Position numbers and translations under genes: made by a program. A stretch of DNA of 64,000 nt. Origin: Nocardia ignorata NBRC 108230. GTDB lineage: Bacteria; Actinomycetota; Actinomycetes; Mycobacteriales; Mycobacteriaceae. Shown piece after piece: positions 50,708 through 60,100 of this stretch. The DNA is taken from assembly GCF_001612905.1 (NCBI RefSeq), contig NZ_BDBI01000043.1, positions 1-64,000 of the forward strand. Direction: 5' to 3'. The notes beneath the pieces were generated by a model. It was not told where the DNA came from and did not search any database. It saw nothing but the letters and a program-made list of their open reading frames with translations. Positions within the stretch are counted from its first letter, which is position 1; every line of letters begins with the position of its first letter.

Positions 50708-51393
50708 GATTGCCGATGCCCGCGGCGCGCGGGTGGCACGGCTACCGGCTCTGGACGGCGGTCGGGCTGGTCGTCGTCACCGTGCTCGCGGTGCTCGCAT
50801 GGTTCACCCCGGCACTGTCGGTACGGACCGTGCGGATCGACGGCCTGACCGCCGTGCCCGAGGAACAGGTGCGCGAGCGGCTCGAAATCCCGGACGGGCG
50901 TTCGATGTTGCGCATCGACACCACCGAGATCGCCCGCCGCGTGGCCGCGATTCCCACGGTGCGCTCGGTCCGGGTGCAGCGAAAGTTCCCGTCGACGGTG
51001 CTGGTGACGGTCGTGGAGCGAACTCCGGTGGTGTACATCGACGCTCCCGACGGCGCCCACCTGATCGACGCCGAGAGTGTGGAATTCGCGATCGAGCCGG
51101 CACCGCCGATCGGTGTGCCGAAATTGGTCACCGAGAACTCGATGCCGGGACCGGATGCGGCCCGCGCCGCCGTCGCCGTGCTGGTCACGTTGCCGCCCGC
51201 GTTGTCGGTGCAGGTGGGTGAGGTTGTCGCACGGTCGGATTCGGATGTCTCGCTCAACCTGCGCGACGGAAGAAAGGTAGTGTGGGGCGGCACGGGCGAC
51301 GGGGAGCGCAAAGCTGCCGTCGTAATGCCGCTGCTCACCCGGGAAGGCACCGTGTTCGACGTTTCGAGTCCGAATCTGGTCACGGTAAAGTGA
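50704..51393 (+). CDS. ftsQ: Cell division protein FtsQ
   Basis: A 229-residue bitopic protein: short cytoplasmic tail, one membrane helix (VGLVVVTVLAVLAWFTPAL), then a POTRA domain (VRTVRIDGLTAVPEEQVRERLEI) and the FtsQ beta domain (VRSVRVQRKFPSTVLVTVVERTPVVYID). It is a scaffold with FtsL and FtsB at the septum. A gap of 131 bases to ftsZ holds a separate promoter. Confidence 0.93.
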   Translation: MRLPMPAARGWHGYRLWTAVGLVVVTVLAVLAWFTPALSVRTVRIDGLTAVPEEQVRERLEIPDGRSMLRIDTTEIARRVAAIPTVRSVRVQRKFPSTVLVTVVERTPVVYIDAPDGAHLIDAESVEFAIEPAPPIGVPKLVTENSMPGPDAARAAVAVLVTLPPALSVQVGEVVARSDSDVSLNLRDGRKVVWGGTGDGERKAAVVMPLLTREGTVFDVSSPNLVTVK

Positions 51394-51461
51394 GCGAAAC
51401 TTCGGCGCGCCTGCGCCGGGATCGCGGTGGCTGCGAATAGCGTTCCGCAGCAGTCGGATAC

Positions 51462-51499
51462 TTGACATAACGCCAACCCTATGGTTGAGGTTGAGGGTT
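51462..51499 (+). promoter_or_regulatory. ftsZ promoter region with inverted repeat
   Basis: A TTGACA hexamer (51462-51467) is followed by AACCCT (51475-51480) and AGGGTT (51494-51499), an inverted repeat enclosing the tandem GGTTGAGGTTGAGG. As I recall, mycobacterial ftsZ upstream regions have similar repeats. Translation starts at 51525 after a GAAGGAAGG site. Confidence 0.5.
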
Positions 51500-51524
51500 T
51501 TAGATCGAAGGAAGGCGAGAGCCC

Positions 51525-52784
51525 ATGACGCCCCCGCACAACTACCTTGCCGTGATCAAGGTCGTCGGTATCGGCGGCGGCGGCGTGAACGCCGTCAACC
51601 GGATGATCGAACAGGGACTCAAGGGAGTCGAGTTCATCGCGGTCAATACCGACGCACAGGCCCTGCTGATGAGCGACGCCGATGTGAAGCTCGATGTCGG
51701 CCGTGAACTCACCCGAGGACTGGGCGCCGGAGCCGATCCGGAAGTCGGTCGCAAAGCGGCCGAAGACCACAAGGACGAGATCGAAGAGGTGCTCAAGGGC
51801 GCCGACATGGTCTTCGTCACCGCAGGCGAAGGCGGTGGTACCGGAACCGGTGGCGCCCCTGTCGTCGCCAGCATCGCTCGCAAGCTGGGCGCGCTGACTA
51901 TAGGTGTCGTGACCCGGCCGTTCTCCTTCGAGGGAAAACGGCGTGGGAACCAGGCCGAAGTGGGCATCAACCTGCTTCGCGAGTCGTGCGACACCCTCAT
52001 CGTCATTCCGAACGACCGGCTGCTGCAGCTGGGCGACGCGGCGGTGAGTCTGATGGATGCCTTCCGGTCGGCAGACGAAGTGCTGCTCAACGGTGTTCAG
52101 GGTATTACCGACCTGATCACCACCCCCGGCCTGATCAACGTCGACTTCGCCGACGTCAAGAGCGTGATGTCGGGTGCCGGGTCGGCCCTCATGGGCATCG
52201 GTTCGGCGCGCGGTGAGGGCCGGTCGGTGAAAGCTGCCGAGACGGCGATCAACTCGCCGCTGCTCGAGGCGTCGATGGACGGTGCGCACGGCGTGCTGCT
52301 CTCGATCGCGGGTGGTTCCGATCTCGGTCTGTTCGAGATCAACGAGGCCGCCTCGCTGGTGCAGGAGGCCGCCCACATCGAGGCCAACATCATCTTCGGT
52401 ACGGTCATCGACGATTCGCTCGGCGACGAAGTGCGCGTCACCGTGATCGCCGCCGGTTTCGACGGCGGCGGCCCCTCGCGGCGCGCGGTCGAGAACACCA
52501 TGCAGACCGGCCGGTCCTCGTCCAACCCGATCGGCTCCGGTCGTGCGGGCGAGGTCGGGCAGAGCCGAAGCACGGAGGCCCCGGCCCGGCCCACCGAGCC
52601 CGCCACCGCGGGGATGTCGAGCGGACGGGCGGCGGCGCCCAACTACCGCGACACCGAGCGGTACCGGGAGTCGGAGCGTCAGCGGGTCACCGAACAGGCG
52701 CTCAACCGCGTCAACAATCCCGAACCGCGCGACGACGGCGACGATGACGACGACATCGAGGTGCCGATCTTCATGCGCCGCTAG
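51525..52784 (+). CDS. ftsZ: Cell division GTPase FtsZ
   Basis: A 419-residue tubulin homologue. GTP-binding glycine motif GGGGVNAVNRMI, tubulin signature GEGGGTGTGGAPV, T7 loop NVDFADVKSVMSG. The fold ends about residue 315; a variable linker follows and the protein ends DDDIEVPIFMRR, the conserved tail that binds SepF and FtsW. It assembles the Z ring. It has its own promoter and a terminator after it. Confidence 0.97.
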   Translation: MTPPHNYLAVIKVVGIGGGGVNAVNRMIEQGLKGVEFIAVNTDAQALLMSDADVKLDVGRELTRGLGAGADPEVGRKAAEDHKDEIEEVLKGADMVFVTAGEGGGTGTGGAPVVASIARKLGALTIGVVTRPFSFEGKRRGNQAEVGINLLRESCDTLIVIPNDRLLQLGDAAVSLMDAFRSADEVLLNGVQGITDLITTPGLINVDFADVKSVMSGAGSALMGIGSARGEGRSVKAAETAINSPLLEASMDGAHGVLLSIAGGSDLGLFEINEAASLVQEAAHIEANIIFGTVIDDSLGDEVRVTVIAAGFDGGGPSRRAVENTMQTGRSSSNPIGSGRAGEVGQSRSTEAPARPTEPATAGMSSGRAAAPNYRDTERYRESERQRVTEQALNRVNNPEPRDDGDDDDDIEVPIFMRR

Positions 52785-52795
52785 GCACGGACAAC

Positions 52796-52830
52796 AGCGC
52801 CCGAACTCCCCGGTGAGTTCGGGCGCTTTC
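52796..52830 (+). terminator. Terminator after ftsZ
   Basis: A perfect 13-bp stem (AGCGCCCGAACTC, 52796-52808, with 52815-52827) with a 6-base loop, followed by TTC. It should end ftsZ transcripts, leaving pgeF to its own promoter. Confidence 0.85.
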
Positions 52831-52921
52831 GCGTCTCCGGCTCAGCCCCGGGGCCGCCGCGGCCAGCGGCGGGTTGACCGATGTCACCCCGCGCGCGCAC
52901 CGATCGACCCGCCGACCGCAC

Positions 52922-52927
52922 TACCCT
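52922..52927 (+). promoter_or_regulatory. -10 hexamer TACCCT for leaderless pgeF
   Basis: TACCCT ends 6 bases before the ATG at 52934, after the ftsZ terminator, with no Shine-Dalgarno sequence. Confidence 0.5.
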
Positions 52928-52933
52928 CGAACC

Positions 52934-53665
52934 ATGACTTCCGCACCCCCCACCGTGACCGTTCGCCGGGTGACCACCACCCGCGCCGGTGGCTTCTCCG
53001 TCGCCCCGTACGACTCGTTCAACCTGGGCGATCACGTCGGTGACGATCCGGAGGCCGTGCGCCGCAACAGGATCCGCCTGGCCGAGGGCATCGGGCTCAC
53101 CCCGGACCGGCTGGTGTGGATGGAGCAGGTACACGGCCGCAATGTCGAGATCGTCGACGGGCCGCGCGCCGAACCGGTCCCGGTGACCGACGCACTCGTC
53201 ACCACCGTGCCCGGCCTCGCCCTGGTCGTCCTCACCGCCGACTGCGTGCCGATCCTGCTGTCCGACGACGAGGCAGGCGTGATCGCGGCGGTGCACGCGG
53301 GCCGCATCGGCGCCAGAATCGGCATCGTGCCGCGGGTACTCGAGGCGATGGTCTCGGTCGGCGCCCGGATGGAGCGCATCGGCGCCTTCCTCGGACCCGC
53401 CGCATCGGGTCGTCAGTACGAGGTGCCCGCCGCCATGCGCGCCGACGTGGAGGCCCACCTGCCCGGTAGCGCAACCACCACGGTCCGCAAGACGCCGGGC
53501 CTGGATCTGCGGGCGGGCATCAGCAGGCAGCTCACCGAGGCGGGCGTCGGCGGCATCGCCCTCGACCCGCGCTGCACCATCGAGGACAAAACCCTGTTCA
53601 GTCACCGCCGCGGCGCCCCGACCGGCCGCATCGCGGGCGTGATCTGGATGGACGCGACCGCATGA
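52934..53665 (+). CDS. pgeF: Peptidoglycan editing factor family protein (YfiH/laccase-domain)
   Basis: A 243-residue DUF152/YfiH protein with the Cys/His zinc set: MEQVHGRNV, LTADCVPIL and AAVHAGRIG (the usual VHAGWRG has Arg-Ile in place of Trp-Arg). In E. coli PgeF removes wrongly added L-Ser from UDP-MurNAc; other members act as purine nucleosidases or laccase-like oxidases. It corresponds to Rv2149c between ftsZ and yggS. The ATG at 52934 is preferred over earlier in-frame codons because of the -10 hexamer and the length. Confidence 0.88.
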   Translation: MTSAPPTVTVRRVTTTRAGGFSVAPYDSFNLGDHVGDDPEAVRRNRIRLAEGIGLTPDRLVWMEQVHGRNVEIVDGPRAEPVPVTDALVTTVPGLALVVLTADCVPILLSDDEAGVIAAVHAGRIGARIGIVPRVLEAMVSVGARMERIGAFLGPAASGRQYEVPAAMRADVEAHLPGSATTTVRKTPGLDLRAGISRQLTEAGVGGIALDPRCTIEDKTLFSHRRGAPTGRIAGVIWMDATA

Positions 53666-53699
53666 GCCGAAAGCACACCACCCGGCGAGGGGAGGCCGC

Positions 53700-54437
53700 A
53701 TGACCCAGGAGACCTCGACCGGCACCGATCGCGCGAGCGAACTCTCGACCCGCCTGGACGGGCTGCTCACGCGGCTCGACGCCGCCGTGGCCGCCGCGGG
53801 TCGCCCCGCGGGCTCCGTCCGACTGCTGCCGGTGACCAAATTCTTCCCGGCCGCCGATGTCGACATCCTCTACCGCCTCGGCAGGCGCGAGTTCGGCGAG
53901 TCGCGTGAGCAGGAGGCCTCGGCCAAGGTCGCCGAGCTGGCCTACGACGACGTCGAATGGCACATGATCGGCCGCCTGCAGCGCAACAAGGCCCGCGCCG
54001 TGGCCCGATGGGCACACACCGTGCACTCGGTCGACAGCGAACGGCTGGCAAACGCGCTGGACCGGGCGGTGACCGACGCACAGGCAGCCGGCGAGCGTAC
54101 CGCGCCCCTGCGTGTGCTGCTGCAGGTGAGCCTGGACGCCGACCCCGGACGCGGGGGTGTCGAACCGGCTGATCTGCCCGCCCTCGCCGACCTGGTAGCG
54201 AAGGCCCCCGGACTGCATCTGGCCGGTCTGATGGCGATTCCACCCCTTGACGCCGACATTCATGCGTCCTTTGCGAAGCTTGCGACTTTGCACACTTCGC
54301 TGCTCGCGCAACACGCCGATGCCACCGAACTTTCTGCAGGTATGTCGGGTGATTTGGAGATCGCGGTCGAACACGGTTCGACGTGTGTGCGTGTCGGTAC
54401 CGCCTTGATGGGCGCCCGACCGATAACCTCGGCGTAG
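53700..54437 (+). CDS. yggS: YggS family PLP homeostasis protein
   Basis: A 245-residue PLP-binding barrel without known catalysis. The PLP lysine is in LLPVTKFFP, and other blocks are FGESREQEA, WHMIGRLQRNKAR, VLLQVSLDADPGRGG and the closing SGDLEIAVEHGSTCVRVGTALMG (phosphate-binding). It keeps free pyridoxal phosphate in balance and sits in the dcw cluster of most Gram-positive bacteria (Rv2148c). GGGGAGG precedes the ATG. Confidence 0.92.
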   Translation: MTQETSTGTDRASELSTRLDGLLTRLDAAVAAAGRPAGSVRLLPVTKFFPAADVDILYRLGRREFGESREQEASAKVAELAYDDVEWHMIGRLQRNKARAVARWAHTVHSVDSERLANALDRAVTDAQAAGERTAPLRVLLQVSLDADPGRGGVEPADLPALADLVAKAPGLHLAGLMAIPPLDADIHASFAKLATLHTSLLAQHADATELSAGMSGDLEIAVEHGSTCVRVGTALMGARPITSA

Positions 54438-54544
54438 CAAAGAAACCTCATCAGTCACATTCGACACATACGATTGGCCGACGAGGCGCTGAGCAAGAAC
54501 TTCAACACCCGGCCGCCACCGGGGCCGAAGGAAGGTCGTCCAGG

Positions 54545-55300
54545 ATGAGCACGCTGCACAAGTTCAAGGCGTACTTCGGCATGGTTCCGCTCGATGAGTA
54601 CGAAGACGACTACGTCGACGATCACGCCTCGCGCGGCCCCGAGGAGCGCGCCGGCCGTACTCGCCCGCGCAGCTACGACCGCTACGCCGAAGATCGTTAC
54701 GGCTCCGAACGTTTCGGCGACGAAGCCGACGACTTCCCCCAGCCCGCCTACAAGCCGGCTTATCAGGCGCGTCGCGACGACTACGTCGACGACGCCTACG
54801 CCGAGGATCGCTACGAGCCGCCGCGGCGCCCGACCAGGATCGAGACGGCGCCCTCGTCGGGCCGTGCGTTCCGGGCGGGCGGGGTCGCGCCGGGGATGCG
54901 CGGCTCGACCCGTGGCGCGCTCGCGGTCGATCCCGACGCCGAGGAGCGCAGGTTGGAGGAGCGCTTGCGCCCCGAGCCCGCGCCCGTGCGGCGGCCCGGG
55001 ATCTTCGAGGACGGAGGTCCCTTGTCCAAGATCACCACGCTGCGTCCGCGCGATTACAGCGAGGCCAGGATCATCGGTGAGCGTTTCCGCGAGGGAAACC
55101 CGGTCATCATGGACCTGGTCGACCTGAGCAACGCCGATGCCAAGCGGCTGGTCGATTTCGCGGCCGGGCTGGCGTTCGCGCTGCGTGGCTCGTTCGACAA
55201 GGTGGCGACGAAGGTGTTCCTGCTCTCACCCGCCGATGTCGATGTATCGGCCGAGGAGCGCCGCCGGATCGCCGAAAACGGCTTCTACAACCAGAAATAG
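54545..55300 (+). CDS. sepF: Cell division protein SepF
   Basis: A 251-residue SepF. Residues 1-12 (MSTLHKFKAYFG) form the membrane-binding amphipathic helix. A long acidic, Tyr-rich linker with repeats of the type DDYVDD and AEDRY follows. The C-terminal 90 residues are the SepF core (KITTLRPRDYSEARIIGERFREG, then VIMDLVDLSNADAKRLVDFAAGLAFALRG in shorter motifs). It tethers FtsZ to the membrane, the main Z-ring anchor in Actinobacteria, which lack FtsA. Homology fixes the ATG at 54545. Confidence 0.94.
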   Translation: MSTLHKFKAYFGMVPLDEYEDDYVDDHASRGPEERAGRTRPRSYDRYAEDRYGSERFGDEADDFPQPAYKPAYQARRDDYVDDAYAEDRYEPPRRPTRIETAPSSGRAFRAGGVAPGMRGSTRGALAVDPDAEERRLEERLRPEPAPVRRPGIFEDGGPLSKITTLRPRDYSEARIIGERFREGNPVIMDLVDLSNADAKRLVDFAAGLAFALRGSFDKVATKVFLLSPADVDVSAEERRRIAENGFYNQK

Positions 55301-55389
55301 CGACGACCGGTGAACTGTCATGATGGCCGCCCGCGCATTGCGCGGCGCGGCCATTTTGCACGTCGCCGATTTTGCGGCAGAGTGAACCC

Positions 55390-55692
55390 GTGGCCCTGTT
55401 CGCGGTTCTGTACCTCGTGCTTTTCATCTTCTGGCTGTTGTTGATCAGCCGGGTGATCGTGGAGTTCATCCGCAGTTTCGCGCGTGACTGGCGCCCGACC
55501 GGCGTGGTGGTGATCGTGTTGGAGTTCATCTTCACCGTCACCGATCCGCCGGTGAAACTGTTGAGACGCTTGATACCTCCCGTGAATCTGGGCGGTATTC
55601 GGCTCGATCTGTCGATTATGGTTCTGCTCTTCGTCGTGTTCATCCTGATGTCCATCGTGGGTAGGCTCGGGCAGCCCGTGACCTCCGTGTGA
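55390..55692 (+). CDS. YggT family membrane protein
   Basis: A 100-residue protein with two hydrophobic hairpins of the YggT type: LYLVLFIFWLLLISRVIVEF and MVLLFVVFILMSIVGRL, with the signature TDPPVKLLRRLIPPVNLGGIRLD between them. Conserved between sepF and wag31 (Rv2146c in M. tuberculosis); probably linked to division-site membrane organisation. The GTG at 55390 is chosen by family length; a TTG 18 bases earlier is also in frame and neither has a strong ribosome-binding site. Confidence 0.85.
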   Translation: MALFAVLYLVLFIFWLLLISRVIVEFIRSFARDWRPTGVVVIVLEFIFTVTDPPVKLLRRLIPPVNLGGIRLDLSIMVLLFVVFILMSIVGRLGQPVTSV

Positions 55693-55752
55693 CACAATGA
55701 GTCGAGAAGACCGCTTGCTAGTTCTCCAAAGACCGCGTGAAGGGATCCTTCG

Positions 55753-56616
55753 ATGCCGCTGACTCCCGCCGATGTGCACAACGTCGCGTTCAGCAAACCG
55801 CCGATCGGTAAGCGCGGCTACAACGAGGACGAGGTCGATGCCTTCCTGGATCTCGTCGAGCAGGAGCTTTCGCGCCTGATCGAGGAGAACGCCGACCTGC
55901 GTCAGCGGGTCGCCGAGCTCGACACCGAGCTAGCCGACGCGAAGAAGAATCGCGGGGCGGCCCCGGTCGCCGCCGTGAAGGCCCCGGTCCAACAGGCACC
56001 GCCGCCCGCGCCGGAACCTATTCCGGCGCCGGTCCCGGCGGCGCCGCCCGCGCCGATGCCGGTGGCCGCGCCCGTCCGCGACAACTCGGGCCCCGACGCA
56101 AACATGCAGGCCGCGAAGGTCCTCACCCTGGCGCAGGAGATGGCCGATCGCCTCACCACCGACGCCAAGACCGAGGCCGAGAGCCTGCTGTCGAACGCGC
56201 GGGCAAACTCCGAGCGTCTGGTGGGCGACGCCCGCACCCGCTCCGAGGCGATGATCGCCGACGCGCGGCAGAAGTCCGACGCGATGCTCGCCGACGCGCA
56301 GAACCGCTCCGAGACCCAGATCCGCCAGGCCAAGGACAAGGCCGAGGCCCTCACCGCCGACGCCGAGCGTCAGCACGCCGAGATCATGGCGACCATCACT
56401 CAGCAGCGCACGGTGCTGGAAAGCCGGATCGAGCAGCTCAAGACCTTCGAGCGCGAGTACCGCGTGCGCCTGAAGTCCTACCTGGAGTCGCAGCTCGAGG
56501 AACTGGAGAACCGTGGCTCGGCCGTTCCGGTCGACGGCGGCGAGTTCGCGGGCGACACCAACGGATCGTCCAACAGTTTGGCTCCGGCCTCCTCCTTCGC
56601 CAAGGGCGCCAAGTAA
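55753..56616 (+). CDS. wag31: Polar growth organiser Wag31 (DivIVA)
   Basis: A 287-residue DivIVA. The N-terminal lipid-binding domain begins PLTPADVHNVAFSKPPIGKRGYNEDEVDAFLD and runs into a first coiled coil. A Pro/Ala-rich linker (about 80-115) is followed by a second long coiled coil (residues 115-255) with repeated A-DAR/K-SEA heptads. It marks curved membrane at the poles and recruits cell-wall synthesis for tip growth; in mycobacteria it is phosphorylated by PknA. GAAGGGAT precedes the ATG. Confidence 0.96.
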   Translation: MPLTPADVHNVAFSKPPIGKRGYNEDEVDAFLDLVEQELSRLIEENADLRQRVAELDTELADAKKNRGAAPVAAVKAPVQQAPPPAPEPIPAPVPAAPPAPMPVAAPVRDNSGPDANMQAAKVLTLAQEMADRLTTDAKTEAESLLSNARANSERLVGDARTRSEAMIADARQKSDAMLADAQNRSETQIRQAKDKAEALTADAERQHAEIMATITQQRTVLESRIEQLKTFEREYRVRLKSYLESQLEELENRGSAVPVDGGEFAGDTNGSSNSLAPASSFAKGAK

Positions 56617-56702
56617 ACTGGAACCCGGGTCGCGCGGCGCAGCGCGTCGCGTGATTCGGGAACGCCCAGTTCGTCGGGCTGCTCGGTTGCTTGGGAGTCA
56701 GC

Positions 56703-56903
56703 ATGCTCGTCTTGACGCTCGTTCTGGCCGCGATCGGATTCGCACTGCTCGTGGCGGCACTCGCCACCGGCTCGGTGGCGTGGGCGTGGGGCTGCATCCT
56801 GATCTGCGTCATCGGCGCGGGCACCCTCCTGGTGAGCGCGCTCGCCGGTGGGCGACCCGAGAACGACCCGGTCCCGCCGGGGCGACATGCCCGCAAGGAC
56901 TGA
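56703..56903 (+). CDS. Small membrane protein (66 residues)
   Basis: Two membrane helices (MLVLTLVLAAIGFALLVAALA and WAWGCILICVIGAGTLLVSALA) and a charged tail GGRPENDPVPPGRHARKD. A gene of this kind lies between wag31 and ileS in relatives (position of Rv2144c/Rv2143). Function unknown. GGGAG precedes the ATG at 56703. Confidence 0.72.
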   Translation: MLVLTLVLAAIGFALLVAALATGSVAWAWGCILICVIGAGTLLVSALAGGRPENDPVPPGRHARKD

Positions 56904-56949
56904 CCGCGCGGAATATGGGCTGGACGAGCCCGGTTAGAATCGTCTGACA

Positions 56950-57170
56950 CACGGCGTTGATCCGGCCATCACCGGGGAGTCTTCGGAAGAACGGCGCATT
57001 TGCGCTCAGTAGAACCGAACGGGTGAGCCCGTCACAGCTCGCAACGAGAGGCTCGCGTGCTTTCCCGGCGCGGGCAAACGGGGTGGTACCGCGGTTTCGG
57101 CGCACCTGCGTCGGCATCGTCCCCGTGCCACGGATCCGCGCCGGCGGCGCGGCGGCACGAGGAGCATTCC
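56950..57170 (+). ncRNA. ileS T-box riboswitch (ultrashort stem I, translational type)
   Basis: The leader contains the T-box sequence AAACGGGGTGGTACCGCGG (57076-57094; core GGTGG-ACCGCGG, which pairs with the tRNA 3' end). Upstream, GATCCGGCCATCACCGGGG (56956-56974) has an AUC isoleucine specifier in a very short stem I, followed by linker and stem II elements to about 57075. Nocardia and mycobacterial ileS leaders of this class are known to control translation: uncharged tRNA-Ile frees the ribosome-binding site, here GAGGAG at 57159-57164. No terminator hairpin is seen, as expected. Confidence 0.9.
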
Positions 57171-57173
57171 GCA

Positions 57174-60100
57174 ATGGCGGACGAGACAACCACCGGTGGC
57201 GCATACCCCCGGGTCGATTTCGGTGCCGGTTCCGGCGCGACGTTCCCGGAACTGGAAACCACGGTGCTCGACTACTGGGCCCGCGACGACACCTTCCGCG
57301 CCAGCATCGACAACCGCGACGGCAACAGTGAGTTCGTCTTCTACGACGGACCGCCCTTCGCCAACGGCCTGCCGCACTACGGCCACCTGCTCACCGGTTA
57401 CGTCAAGGACTTGATCCCGCGCTTCCAGACGATGCGCGGCAAGAAGGTCGACCGGCGCTTCGGCTGGGACACCCACGGCCTGCCCGCCGAGATCGAGGCC
57501 GAGAAGCAGCTCGGCATCACCGACAAGTCGCAGATCGACGCGATGGGGCTGGCCGAGTTCAACGCCGCCTGCAAGTCCTCGGTGCTGCGCTACACCAACG
57601 AGTGGCGCGAGTACGTCACCCGCCAGGCGCGCTGGGTCGACTTCGACAACGACTACAAGACCCTCGATCTCGACTTCATGGAGTCGGTGATGTGGGCGTT
57701 CAAGTCCCTCTACGACAAGGGGCTCATCTACCAGGGCTTCCGGGTGCTGCCCTACAGCTGGTACGAGCAGACGCCGCTGTCGAACCAGGAGACCCGCCTC
57801 GACGACGCGTACAAGATGCGCCAGGACCCGGCGGTCACCGTCGACATGGTGCTGTCGGTCCCCACCGAGCACCCCTTGGCCGCGCTCGACGGCGCCAACG
57901 CGCTGATCTGGACGACCACCCCCTGGACCCTGCCGTCCAACCTCGCGATCGCGGTGCACCCCGACGTGCGCTACGTCCACCTCCAGGCCGCCGACGGCAA
58001 GCGCTATCTGCTTGCCGCCGAACGGGTTTCGCACTACGCCCGTGAATTCGGCGAGGAACCGGCCGTGCTCGGCGAGTACGACGGCGCCGCCCTGGCGGGG
58101 CTGTCCTACCAGCCGCCGTTCGACTTCTTCCTCGGACATCCGAACGCACACCGGGTACTCACCGCCGACTACGTCACCACCGACTCCGGCACCGGAATCG
58201 TCCACCTCGCACCGGCTTTCGGTGAGGAGGACATGGACGTTGCCTCGGCCAACGGCATCGAGATCGTGCAGCCGCTCGACCCGGCCGGCAAGTTCACCTC
58301 GATGGTGCCGCCGTACGAGGGCCTGATGGTCTTCGACGCCAACCCAGTCATCATCAAGGACCTCAAGGCTGCCGGAAAACTGCTGCGCCACGAGACGATC
58401 GAGCACTCCTACCCGCACAGCTGGCGGTCGGGGCAGCCGCTGATCTACATGGCGGTGCCGTCCTGGTTCGTCGCGGTCACCAAGTTCCGCGACCGGATGG
58501 TCGAGCTGAACAAGCACATCACCTGGGTGCCCGAACACATCCGCGACGGACAGTTCGGCAAGTGGCTCGAGGGCGCGCGCGACTGGAACATCAGCCGTAA
58601 TCGCTACTGGGGCAGCCCGATCCCGGTGTGGGTGTCCGACGACCCGGCCCACCCGCGCGTGGACGTCTACGGTTCGCTCGACGAACTCGAGCGCGACTTC
58701 GGCGTGCGCCTGGACGACCTGCACCGTCCCGGCATCGACGATCTCACCCGGCCCAACCCCGACGACCCGACCGGGAAGTCGACCATGCGTCGGGTCCCCG
58801 AGGTGCTCGACTGCTGGTTCGAGTCGGGTTCGATGCCCTTCGCCCAGGTGCACTACCCGTTCGAGAACAAGGAGTGGTTCGACAGCCACTTCCCCGGCGA
58901 CTTCATCGTCGAGTACAACGGGCAGACCCGCGGCTGGTTCTACACCCTGCACGTGCTCTCGACCGCGCTGTTCGACTCGCCGTCGTTCAAAACCGTTGCC
59001 GCGCACGGCATCGTGCTCGGTGACGACGGCCTGAAGATGTCGAAGTCCAAGGGCAACTACCCCGACGTCAACGAGGTCTTCGACCGCGACGGTTCCGACG
59101 CGATGCGCTGGTTCCTGATGAGCTCGCCGATCCTGCGCGGCGGCAACCTCATCGTCACCGAGCGCGGCATCCGCGAAGGCGTCAGCCACGCGCTGCGTCC
59201 GCTGTGGAACGCGTGGACCTTCCTGCAGCTCTACGCCTCCAAGCCCGGTGTGTGGCGCACGGATTCGCCGAACGTGCTCGACCGCTACATCCTGGCCAAG
59301 CTCGCGGTGACCCGCGACGTGATGACGGAGGCGCTCGAGACCTACGACATCGCCGGTGCCTGCGACGAACTGCGCTCGTTCGCCGACGCGCTCACCAATT
59401 GGTATGTGCGCCGGTCACGTTCGCGCTTCTGGTCCGAGGACCGCGACGCCGTGGACACCCTGCACACCGTGCTCGAGGTGGCCACCCGGCTGGCCGCGCC
59501 GCTGCTGCCGCTGATCAGCGAGGTGATCTGGCGTGGGCTCACCGGCGAACGCTCGGTGCACCTGGCCGACTGGCCCGCCGAGTCCGAATTGCCGCACGAT
59601 TCGGAGCTGGTCGCGGCCATGGACGAGGTGCGCACCGTGTGTTCCACGGTGCTGAGCCTGCGCAAGGCCAAGAACCTGCGGGTGCGCTTGCCGCTGGCCG
59701 AGGTGACCATCGCGGCGGCCGACGCCGAACGACTCGCACCGTTCACCGCGCTGATCGCCGACGAGGTCAACGTCAAGAAGGTCGACCTGACCACCGATGT
59801 CGCCGCGCACGGCCGTTTCGAGCTGGCGGTCAACGCCCGCGCGGCCGGTCCCCGCCTGGGCAAGCAGGTGCAGACGGTGATCAAGGCCGTGAAGGCGGGG
59901 GAGTGGTCGGAATCGGCCGACGGTGTCGTCACCGCCGCCGGGATCACGCTGCTGCCCGAGGAATACACCCAGCGCCTGGTCGCCGCCGAACCCGAATCCA
60001 CCGCCGCCCTGCCCGGCAATGCCGGTCTGGTTGTGCTGAATTCGGTGGTCACCGAGGAACTGGAAGCCGAGGGCTGGGCCCGCGACCTCATCCGCGACCT

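Noticed and set aside
57006..59189. 727-codon open frame antisense to ileS
   Set aside because: Shadow of ileS codon bias; composition is repetitive (Gly/Val/His/Arg) with no recognisable motif.
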